Source: an uncultured Prevotella sp.
Lineage (GTDB): Bacteria; Bacteroidota; Bacteroidia; Bacteroidales; Bacteroidaceae
NCBI GenBank assembly: GCA_900541575.1
Contig: UQKO01000007.1
Span: 1 to 64,000 of the forward strand
Direction of reading: 5' to 3'
Length of the DNA stretch: 64,000 bases
The stretch's first letter is position 1. Every line of letters starts with the position of its first letter. Below, piece after piece: positions 1 to 7,478 of this stretch. The translations under genes were made by a program, and so were the position numbers. The notes beneath the pieces were generated by a model. It worked only from the letters and a program-made list of their open reading frames with translations, was not told where the DNA came from and did not search any database.

Positions 1-80
1 ACCCAGGGTGTCGCTTCGCTTGCCCTGGGCTATGTGCACCATTGGGCTTTCAGCCCGTTCTTGCTAAATCCGAAAGTTGA
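1..80 (+). repeat. Right end of a dispersed repeat element, cut by the window edge
   Basis: Bases 3-30 form a hairpin with CCCAGGG and CCCTGGG arms. Bases 43-56 hold a GGGCT/AGCCC hairpin, followed by TTGCTAAATCCGAAAGTT at 61-78. The same end sequence, AGCCCGCTTTGCTAAATCCG, closes the element at 6751-7292, so this looks like the right terminus of a second copy that continues out of the window. No protein can be supported here. Confidence 0.55.
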
Positions 81-683
81 ATAAATGTATTTTCGTAATA
101 CTGATTCCCAAACGCATCCGTCCACAATATTCCCCCATATTCTCTTCACCTTAATAACTCCATCACAAACACGCTGCATTACAAAACGGAAAAGTCTTCT
201 TTATCACACAAAAATAGTTTCTTTATACTTTGTTTGCAACGAGAACCTAGCAAATTCAAAAGAAAACATATGAAAATATAAAAAAAATGATACTGACTTA
301 TTGTTCTATAAGAAATAATCGATACATTTGCAGCCAACTATTGTAACAAAAAGTTCACATATAAGCTACTTTGCTTACAAAATGAACCACTAATAAGGCT
401 CCAGAATGAGATTTTAGGTAGAGAAGATGAGCCTTTTAAAAGAAAAGCAGTAAAATTAACTTCTGCTTAGCCTCTATATCAACCATAACGCTCCGCAGCG
501 ACACAACGATTTCACGCAAAGAGCAGACAAGACTTAACACTATTGTTCTACTATTATAAGGACAACAACTCAGGAACTAGACAACATTCGACCCACCGAA
601 AACGTCCTTTTTTCCTCCCCACACAATTTATTCAGGCTAAGCTTGCAAGCGAAATAACGAACATTAAATAAAACGGTTAGATT
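81..683 (+). other. Intergenic region and long susC leader
   Basis: About 600 bases without a convincing gene. The only open frame (85-273) has a composition unlike the neighbouring genes and no recognisable domain. The stretch holds the susC promoter near 301-330 and, after it, a leader of roughly 350 nt. A short AAGGCT/AGCCTT inverted repeat lies at 395-434. No riboswitch consensus was recognised. Confidence 0.5.
301..330 (+). promoter_or_regulatory. Bacteroidota promoter for the susC operon
   Basis: TTG at 301-303, a 19-base spacer and TACATTTG at 323-330 match the TTG-N19/20-TAnnTTTG consensus of the primary sigma factor. Transcription should begin near 336, which gives a leader of about 350 nt before the ATG at 684. 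Confidence 0.6.
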
Positions 684-3600
684 ATGAACAAAAAGTTAGT
701 GCTTATGGGAGCTGCGCTGCTGATGACAGCAGCTACTGCTTCAGCACAGAAGCGCGTCACGGGTAGGGTGCTCGACACCGACGGTCAGCCCGTTGCTGGT
801 GCTTCTGTACGTGTAGAAGGGCATAAGGGTGTGACCGTTACCGATGCAAATGGTAACTTCACGCTGCAAAATGTGCCGTCTTCAGCCACTAAATTGAGAA
901 TCAACTACATCGGTAAGAAAGCCCAGACCATCAGCATCGCTGGAAATGTCAAAGTGGTGCTCGCCGACAATGACAATGAGCTAGAAGAAGCAGTTGTCGT
1001 AGGCTATGGTAAGGTAAAGAAAGGCGATTTTACTGGTTCGGTATCGGCCATCAAGGGTAAATCGCTTGAAAAGCTCCAAGTGTCGAACGTAACGAAGGCA
1101 CTCGAAGGTGTGATGCCGGGTATTCAGTTGACTTCTGCTACAGGTCAGCCGGGTTCTGCTGCCAATATCTACCTGCGCGGTATCGGTTCTATCAACGCCG
1201 ATACTCAACCTCTCATCATCGTAGATGGTGCTCCTTATGAAGGTTCGCTCAATAGCATCAACCCCAACGATATTGAGAGCATCAACGTACAGAAGGATGC
1301 TTCGGCTACTTCTATCTATGGTGCTCGTGGTTCAAATGGTATCATCTATATCACCACTAAGAAAGGTTCTACTGATGGTAAGACTCGCGTGACAGTGGAT
1401 GCCAAGTGGGGTTGGAATGCACGTGGTGTGTCGAAGTATAAGACCATCGACAATCCTGCCCAGTACTACGAAATGATTTGGGAAAGCTTCTACAATCGTA
1501 ATCTTGGCCAAATGAGCGACTTGGCAGCGCGTCTCAATGCTTCGCAGACATTGGTGAGCGGACTGGGTGGCTACAACGTGTTCAATGTGTCGGACTACGC
1601 CCTCGTAGATCCTATCACGGGCCGTTTCAACGCAAACGCACAACAGATTATCCCCACCAATTGGGATGACGAGGCTTTCCACAACGGATTGCGTCAGGAA
1701 TACAACGTAGGCATCAATGGTGGTAACGAGCGTACACAATACTACATGTCGTTCAACTATCTCTCGGACGACTCGTACATGAAGAATTCAGACTTCAGCC
1801 GTATGACTGGCCGTCTGCGCTTGGACCACAAAGCTTTCGATTGGTTGACCGTAGGCGCTAACTTGGGCTATACCCATAGCAAGTCAAATGGTATTAGTGC
1901 TTCAGCTGGTACGGCTTCCAACATTTTCTCTTGGACACAATTCATTGCTCCTATCTACCCTGTATATCTTTACAACAAACAGGGACAGATGGTATACGAC
2001 GAAAATGGGCAACCTATCCTTGATACAGGTGATCATAGCGAATTAGGTTACCACCGCTTGTTCCAAGGCGACCGCAACCCCTTGACTGATGTATATAACA
2101 ATACGAACGAGAGCATCAGCGACGTATTTAATGCTCGCGGTTATGCCGACTTCAAGATTTACAAGGGATTGACTTTCCACGCTGACATCGCGATAGACAA
2201 CTTCCAGAGCTGGGCTGACAAATTCACCGCTCCCGTCACTGCCGATGCCAAGAATATGAATGGTTATGGTACGAAGACTTCAAGCCGCACTAGCGTAGTG
2301 AACGCTACTCAGCGCTTCAACTACAGCGATACGTTCGGCAAACACTCTATCAGCCTCATGGCAGGTCACGAGACAAAAGCTCAATACTCACGTGGCCTTG
2401 CTGCTTATCGTACGCAGTTCTTCTTGTCAGAAAACAATTTCTCTTACTCTCTGACGAATCAGGCAGATCCTAGATCAAGCAACGATGCTTACCACTTGGA
2501 GAGCTTCTTGGGTCGTGCGGAGTATAGCTACAACCACACCTATAGCCTTTCAGGTACATATCGTCGCGATGGTTCGAGCATGTTCGCTCCTGAAAGCCGT
2601 TGGGGTAACTTCTGGTCAGTAGGTGCTGCATGGAACATCGCCGAGGAGAATTGGTTTAAAGATAAAGCTGGTGGTTTCGTAAATCGCTTGAAGCTCCGCA
2701 CTAGCTATGGTACGCAGGGTAACGATGGTCTGCTCGATGCAGATGGCTATCGTATCTATGGTGGCTACCTCGACCACTATGAAGTGGTCAACGCTGGTAC
2801 GGCAGAGAAGCCCCAATTCTCTGTAATTCAAGTTTATCGTGGCAACCGCGACTTAACTTGGGAAAAGAGTAAGACTTTCGACGTAGGTCTTGAAGGAGCT
2901 TTGTTCAACAACCGCTTGACATTCGACTTCGACTTCTTCGTGAAGAATACCTCCGACATGATTGGTTGGCACACACTGCCTGTCAGCCAGGGTGAGCCCA
3001 ACACGATTCTGACCAACGAGCAGTCCATGCGCAACACTGGTGTGGAATTGACCCTCGGTGGTGTGATGATTCAGACTCGCGACATCAACTGGTCGGCTCA
3101 AATCAACTTGACGCACTATAAGAATGAGCTCACCAAACTTCAAGAAGGACGTCCTGAAGAGGGCTACTACACAGGAAGCTATTGGCGCAAGAAGGGCGGC
3201 TCGCTCTACGACTTCTATATGTATAAGTATGCGGGCGTAGACTCTCAGACGGGTGAAGCTCTTTACTATGTTGATGTAAAAAAGCCCGTGCTCGATGCCG
3301 ATGGGAACCCCAAACTCGATGCAGAGGGAAATCCCGTAACAGAGACCGTACAGGAAACTACCAACGATGCTCAGAAAGCCACTCGATATCAGATTGGTAA
3401 GTCGTCACTGCCTAAAGTCTTTGGTGGTCTCACCACGACACTTCAGGCTTATGGCTTCGACCTCAGCATCCAGACAGCTTTCTCATTTGGCGGTTACACC
3501 TATGATGGTGCCTACCAAACGTTGATGGATGGAGCACTGGGCAACGCTATCTCCGTAGATATGTTTAAGCGCTGGCAGAAGCCGGGCGACGTGACCGATG

Positions 3601-3896
3601 TGCCTATCTTCAAGGATGGCTACCGCATGACAGGCGGTGTGAACAGCGACCGCTTCCTCATCCGCTCAGATTACTTCTCGCTCCGCAACATCACTTTGGG
3701 CTACACTCTTCCTCAACGCATCACTTCGCGTGTTCCAGGATTGAGCTCCGTACGTGTATATGCCGTAGGAGACAACCTCTTCCTCGGATCGAAGCGTAAG
3801 GGTCTTGACCCACGTCAGAGCCTCAGTGGTGCCGTGTCATCATCATCCTACTCTGCATTGCGTACCATTTCGTTTGGTGTGAATGTAAACTTCTAA
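684..3896 (+). CDS. SusC/RagA-family TonB-dependent outer membrane transporter
   Basis: A 1070-residue outer membrane transporter expected to import a glycan or peptide ligand with its SusD partner, powered by TonB/ExbBD. Residues 1-22 are a signal peptide ending in ASAQ. Next come a carboxypeptidase-regulatory-like domain (about 24-100), a plug with the SusC-typical stretch RGSNGIIYITTKKG near residue 214, and a long beta-barrel ending in an aromatic residue (FGVNVNF). Length is normal for SusC. It is first in an operon with the SusD gene 25 bases downstream and a lipoprotein gene after that. No sensor, sigma/anti-sigma pair or glycoside hydrolase lies beside it, so the substrate cannot be named; a non-glycan ligand is possible. 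Confidence 0.93.
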   Translation: MNKKLVLMGAALLMTAATASAQKRVTGRVLDTDGQPVAGASVRVEGHKGVTVTDANGNFTLQNVPSSATKLRINYIGKKAQTISIAGNVKVVLADNDNELEEAVVVGYGKVKKGDFTGSVSAIKGKSLEKLQVSNVTKALEGVMPGIQLTSATGQPGSAANIYLRGIGSINADTQPLIIVDGAPYEGSLNSINPNDIESINVQKDASATSIYGARGSNGIIYITTKKGSTDGKTRVTVDAKWGWNARGVSKYKTIDNPAQYYEMIWESFYNRNLGQMSDLAARLNASQTLVSGLGGYNVFNVSDYALVDPITGRFNANAQQIIPTNWDDEAFHNGLRQEYNVGINGGNERTQYYMSFNYLSDDSYMKNSDFSRMTGRLRLDHKAFDWLTVGANLGYTHSKSNGISASAGTASNIFSWTQFIAPIYPVYLYNKQGQMVYDENGQPILDTGDHSELGYHRLFQGDRNPLTDVYNNTNESISDVFNARGYADFKIYKGLTFHADIAIDNFQSWADKFTAPVTADAKNMNGYGTKTSSRTSVVNATQRFNYSDTFGKHSISLMAGHETKAQYSRGLAAYRTQFFLSENNFSYSLTNQADPRSSNDAYHLESFLGRAEYSYNHTYSLSGTYRRDGSSMFAPESRWGNFWSVGAAWNIAEENWFKDKAGGFVNRLKLRTSYGTQGNDGLLDADGYRIYGGYLDHYEVVNAGTAEKPQFSVIQVYRGNRDLTWEKSKTFDVGLEGALFNNRLTFDFDFFVKNTSDMIGWHTLPVSQGEPNTILTNEQSMRNTGVELTLGGVMIQTRDINWSAQINLTHYKNELTKLQEGRPEEGYYTGSYWRKKGGSLYDFYMYKYAGVDSQTGEALYYVDVKKPVLDADGNPKLDAEGNPVTETVQETTNDAQKATRYQIGKSSLPKVFGGLTTTLQAYGFDLSIQTAFSFGGYTYDGAYQTLMDGALGNAISVDMFKRWQKPGDVTDVPIFKDGYRMTGGVNSDRFLIRSDYFSLRNITLGYTLPQRITSRVPGLSSVRVYAVGDNLFLGSKRKGLDPRQSLSGAVSSSSYSALRTISFGVNVNF

Positions 3897-3921
3897 TTTC
3901 TTTCTTAACTACGCATACATT

Positions 3922-5409
3922 ATGAAATTTGCAAAATACTTGACAGCTGTTTTGGCTGGTGGCATGCTTTTGACTTCGTGTGGCGAAGATTTCTTCAATG
4001 ACATGGATTCAACAACAGCTACTAACGAACAGATAGAAAACGAGGGCAAGAAGGATCCACAGAAAGTCTTGGCTTCGCAGCTCAATGGTTGCTACTCTAA
4101 TTGGAACTTGTTCTCCCCTAGTGGACTTGGTAACGATATCAATGCACATATTGAGTGTGGCTTCGGTGGTATCATGACCGTTGCCGACGTGATGAGCAAC
4201 AACCAGTCGCACATTCTCGGTACGGGAGATCCCTTCCAGTTCGACCACGTGCTTGACTATAATGCACAGATGTATATCCGAGCAAAATGGTACTGGAGTT
4301 TCTTTTACACCATCATCAAGTCGGCCAATGACGTGATTAGCGTTATCGACGAAGCTAGTGCCTCCTCCGTGCAGAAGCAGTATCTCGGCCAAGCTCTCGC
4401 CTTCCGCGGCATTTCCTATGCTTACTTGGCACAGTACTACCAGATGACCTACAAGGGCAACGAAGACAAACTCTGCGTGCCTATCCTCCTCACCTCTAAA
4501 GAGAGCGAAAAGGAAGTAAAAGGTCGTGCCACAGTGGCACAGGTATACGCTCAAGCCACTTCTGACCTTGAAAAGGCTGTGCAGTGTCTCCAAGGCTACA
4601 AGCATGGCAACGACAAGACTACCATCGATGAGAACGTAGCTGAAGGTTTCTTGGCACGCGTCTACTTGGTAATGAACGAATGGGACAAGGCGGCTGCCAT
4701 GGCTCATGCGGCTCGTCAAGGCTATGAGCTCAACGATATCAACTTGGCTCAAACTTGGAACTATCAGGATGCTTCCAATCAAGAAGTGATGTGGGCTTTC
4801 ATCCCCACCGATGCCACCAAGCTCTACTATGCTTCATGGGCCTCATTCAATAGCTACGATGGTCCAGGATATGCCCGCCAAGCTCCCCACGTGATGGATC
4901 AAGCGCTTTACAACTCTATCCCCGACGCTGATGTGCGCAAGAAGCTCTTCGTCACTCCCGAAGAAGCTACAGAGACTTACCCTGCATTGATGTGTAAGAA
5001 GTTCCCCTACGTGGATCAATGGTTGGGCAACGTGGTCTACATGCGCGTATCGGAAATGTATCTCATCGAGGCGGAAGCTCAACTCATGGCAGGCCACGCT
5101 CAAGCATGTGCCGACATCATGGCAGAGTTTATGCCCAATCGTGTAGAAGGATGGACAGCTCCCTCTTCATACACACAGATGTCTATCTACAAGCAGCGCC
5201 GTATTGAACTCTACGGCGAAGGCTTCGGCTATACAGACTGCCTCCGCTTGAAGCAAGACCTCGTACGCGACTATGAAGGAAGCAATGAGGCTCCTGCCTT
5301 GAAGAAGAACATTCCTCATACTAGCTACAAGTGGATATTCCAGATTCCACAAAACGAAATCCGCGATAACGACGCTATCTCAGAAGAAGACCAAAATCCT
5401 GCTGAGTAA
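3922..5409 (+). CDS. SusD/RagB-family nutrient-binding lipoprotein
   Basis: A 495-residue surface lipoprotein that forms the lid of the SusC channel and captures substrate. The signal ends in a lipobox with Cys20 (LLTSCGED); the acidic residues right after the Cys resemble the Bacteroidota lipoprotein export signal. The body has the helical TPR-like pattern of SusD, with phrases such as RGISYAYLAQYYQM and YLIEAEAQLM, and a C-terminus similar to other family members (IPQNEIRDND). It follows susC by 25 bases in the usual susC-susD order. The substrate is not evident. Confidence 0.92.
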   Translation: MKFAKYLTAVLAGGMLLTSCGEDFFNDMDSTTATNEQIENEGKKDPQKVLASQLNGCYSNWNLFSPSGLGNDINAHIECGFGGIMTVADVMSNNQSHILGTGDPFQFDHVLDYNAQMYIRAKWYWSFFYTIIKSANDVISVIDEASASSVQKQYLGQALAFRGISYAYLAQYYQMTYKGNEDKLCVPILLTSKESEKEVKGRATVAQVYAQATSDLEKAVQCLQGYKHGNDKTTIDENVAEGFLARVYLVMNEWDKAAAMAHAARQGYELNDINLAQTWNYQDASNQEVMWAFIPTDATKLYYASWASFNSYDGPGYARQAPHVMDQALYNSIPDADVRKKLFVTPEEATETYPALMCKKFPYVDQWLGNVVYMRVSEMYLIEAEAQLMAGHAQACADIMAEFMPNRVEGWTAPSSYTQMSIYKQRRIELYGEGFGYTDCLRLKQDLVRDYEGSNEAPALKKNIPHTSYKWIFQIPQNEIRDNDAISEEDQNPAE

Positions 5410-5593
5410 GCACGCTTTTCTGCAACTATCGTCTACTACTCTCCCTCCGCTCCTTTATTCTAGCCTCTTCCTCTAGCGAGGTAGGTAGGCAGAAGAGAGG
5501 AACGAGGCAGAGACGATGCAGAGCATGCCCACACTAAAGCGTTATTCCCACATTCCCCAAACATTGGCTTATGCCATAAATAGAAATCACACA

Positions 5594-6637
5594 ATGAAAA
5601 CATCATACATCATCAAATCGCTCTTCCTCGGCCTTACCCTCACGGGCATGGCTGCATGTAGCGGCGATGTGGATAAGGCCGACTACGACAAGGCTATCGT
5701 TACGCCCGCGGTTCTTCCCACTGTGACCACTGGCGATGTGGTAGTGTCGGGTGTAGCTGCCAAAGCTACCATCGACCTCCAAATTCCCGAAGGCGTGGAA
5801 GTGTCTCGCGAAGGTTTTATCCTTAGCACCGACCCCGCTGCACCATTGGCCGATGCGAGCAACAAGTTCTACGACTTCAACAAAGTAAAGAGTGGCGAAC
5901 AAACCGCTGCCATCACAGGGCTAACAGCTGGCACCACTTACTACATTAAGGCTTATGCCTACGTAGAAGGAGCCATGACTTATGGAGAGACAAAAACAAT
6001 CGTTGCCACCGACGACTACGAACGCACTACTGCCATCGATATCGACTTCACCGATGCCAACGCTCTCGTAGCTGCGCCTTTCAGTGCTGTAAAACTTGGC
6101 GAAAGCCGTCAGGACTTCGAGATTGAACCACTCGATGTGATTGGATTTAGAGGCTATTATGGTTTCGTCAACACTGTACTCCACCACACGGGGCTATTCC
6201 AACAGGGACAAGCAGCATTTGGCTCTAACATGGACGAAGGCTTGCTCACCTACGAGCTTAACCTCACGAACGTCAACTTCCCCGAAATTACCATCCAAGG
6301 CTTCAACATGGCTGCCATCTTCGGTAACAACTATCCCACCAACGCAGGTAACTTCGACGTATATGCTTCTGCAGCTCCCATCACCACGGCTGGAGAACTC
6401 GCCGAGGCTGAGAAGATAGGTTCGTGCAAGTTCTCTACCGATCCCACCGACCAGACTTTCGAACTTAACCAGGTGACTTGCACCGTTCCTGCTTCATACA
6501 CAGGCAAGGTGTACATCACCATCTACAACAAGTCAGTACGCACCGCTACGCTTGAAAATGGCAACCTCGGTGTTGCTATCGTAGGTTTCACAGTAACTTC
6601 TCTTCAGAAGAAGGCTGCTGAAACTCCTGCAAACTAA
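5594..6637 (+). CDS. Lipoprotein with fibronectin-III-like and C-terminal beta domain, third gene of the Sus-like operon
   Basis: A 347-residue lipoprotein. I chose the ATG at 5594 over one at 5516 because it gives a clean signal (MKTSYIIKSLFLGLTLTG) with lipobox Cys22; the upstream 26 codons are not signal-like. Residues about 40-145 look like a fibronectin-III-like fold (GLTAGTTYYIKAYAYV). The C-terminal half (IDIDFTDANALVAAPF onward) resembles the beta-sandwich domains described as choice-of-anchor J. It sits 184 bases after the SusD gene and before a strong terminator. By position it may be a surface ligand-binding protein analogous to SusE/SusF, but no sequence match to those was recognised. 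Ligand unknown. Confidence 0.75.
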   Translation: MKTSYIIKSLFLGLTLTGMAACSGDVDKADYDKAIVTPAVLPTVTTGDVVVSGVAAKATIDLQIPEGVEVSREGFILSTDPAAPLADASNKFYDFNKVKSGEQTAAITGLTAGTTYYIKAYAYVEGAMTYGETKTIVATDDYERTTAIDIDFTDANALVAAPFSAVKLGESRQDFEIEPLDVIGFRGYYGFVNTVLHHTGLFQQGQAAFGSNMDEGLLTYELNLTNVNFPEITIQGFNMAAIFGNNYPTNAGNFDVYASAAPITTAGELAEAEKIGSCKFSTDPTDQTFELNQVTCTVPASYTGKVYITIYNKSVRTATLENGNLGVAIVGFTVTSLQKKAAETPAN

Positions 6638-6703
6638 TCACGTTTTTCCAATCTCTGTGCAACTCCTTTCCCATAAGGATTTGCATGAGATAATAATACT
6701 TTT

Positions 6704-6741
6704 GAAGGCAGATGCTCCTCACAGGACATCTGCCTTCTTTG
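6704..6741 (+). terminator. Rho-independent terminator of the susC operon
   Basis: GAAGGCAGATG (6704-6714) pairs perfectly with CATCTGCCTTC (6727-6737), followed by TTTG and a T-rich stretch. It lies 67 bases past the lipoprotein stop codon. Confidence 0.75.
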
Positions 6742-6750
6742 TTGTATACG

Positions 6751-7292
6751 AAAGTTTCGGAACTAGCCAAAGCGTTGGGCTAAAAGCGGAGCAGCGGATA
6801 TTCTGGGTGGTATGATGAGGAAAGTGATTTGTCTTCCCGTCCACAGATGTACGTTTTACCTTTCACAGATGTACGTTTCCTCTTTCACAGATGCCCATCA
6901 TTATGTCTACCGCTGCCGAGCGGTAAAGCTACCACAGGCCTGTGGTAAAGCTACCGCTGCCGTGCGGCAGAGCTACCACAGGCCTGTGGTAGACGTGAAA
7001 GTCTTCATTGAGAAACGGAATGGTCTAGGTTCTAGATTGATAATGACGAAGTTAGGAACACTTCGTTCGCAGTTTATGAAAACCTCCGTTTACAAGGGGG
7101 AATTTCCCATCTATGCAGAGAGACGATTCTCATTCCCTGAGATAGGACTGTATCTTCACTCAACGGCCTTACTACAACATGGAAAATGGGTAAACATACA
7201 CGACATAAGGAAAATACCAACTGGGAATATCCGCTGTCCCCCCTTTCGTATCGCACCATAATGAAAAAGCCCGCTTTGCTAAATCCGAAACT
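6751..7292 (+). repeat. Dispersed repeat element with terminal inverted repeats (MITE-like), copy 1
   Basis: The left end at 6752-6781 (AAGTTTCGGA, TAGC, AAAGCG, GGGCT) is an imperfect inverted copy of the right end at 7266-7292 (AGCCC, GCTTTGCTAAATCCGAAACTT). The interior holds 22-base units with TTCACAGATG (about 6835-6906), a palindromic 22-bp array (6907-6994), then a 110-base tract starting GTGAAAGTCTTCATTGAGAA. All three interior parts recur in the same order, inverted, near 50200-50680. A frame at 6812-7261 is open for 149 codons but resembles no known protein and is probably incidental. No transposase is encoded. Confidence 0.65.
6907..6994 (+). repeat. Tandem array of four 22-bp palindromic units
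   Basis: Four exact 22-base steps begin at 6907, 6929, 6951 and 6973, each starting CTACC. Units 1 and 3 have core CGCTGCCG and units 2 and 4 have core ACAGGCCTGT, so two palindrome types alternate. In unit 4, CTACCACAGGCCTGTGGTAG is a perfect 20-base palindrome. There are no unique spacers, so this is not a CRISPR array. Confidence 0.85.
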
Positions 7293-7332
7293 TAAACCCA
7301 TGTTTAAAAAAATAAAATTTGATGCGTTTCCC

Positions 7333-7381
7333 CTGCAAAAAGAATGGCAAGCGTCTAAGCCTTTTAGCCTAAACGCTTGCC
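7333..7381 (-). terminator. Terminator of the GntR/TonB-receptor operon
   Basis: GGCAAGCGT (7346-7354) pairs with ACGCTTGCC (7373-7381). Read on the minus strand, the stem is followed by ATTCTTTTT. It lies about 100 bases past the stop of the receptor gene. Confidence 0.65.
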
Positions 7382-7478
7382 TTACTCTGTTCTCCGAATG
7401 GGAAGTAATTTGCATGGTAAGAGATCCATCCCATTGTCAGTTAGCAACGAACCTTAGAGTGGATCTATTCAAATTTCG

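Noticed and set aside
85..273. Open frame of 62 codons near the window start
   Set aside because: Composition is unlike the neighbours, no domain, and it runs into the AT-rich promoter region.
4009..4782. 257-codon minus-strand frame
   Set aside because: It is antisense to the SusD gene and has no recognisable features.
6812..7261. Open frame of 149 codons within the repeat element
   Set aside because: It spans the 22-bp array and the matching region of the second copy is broken by stops; no domain, signal peptide or ribosome-binding context was seen.
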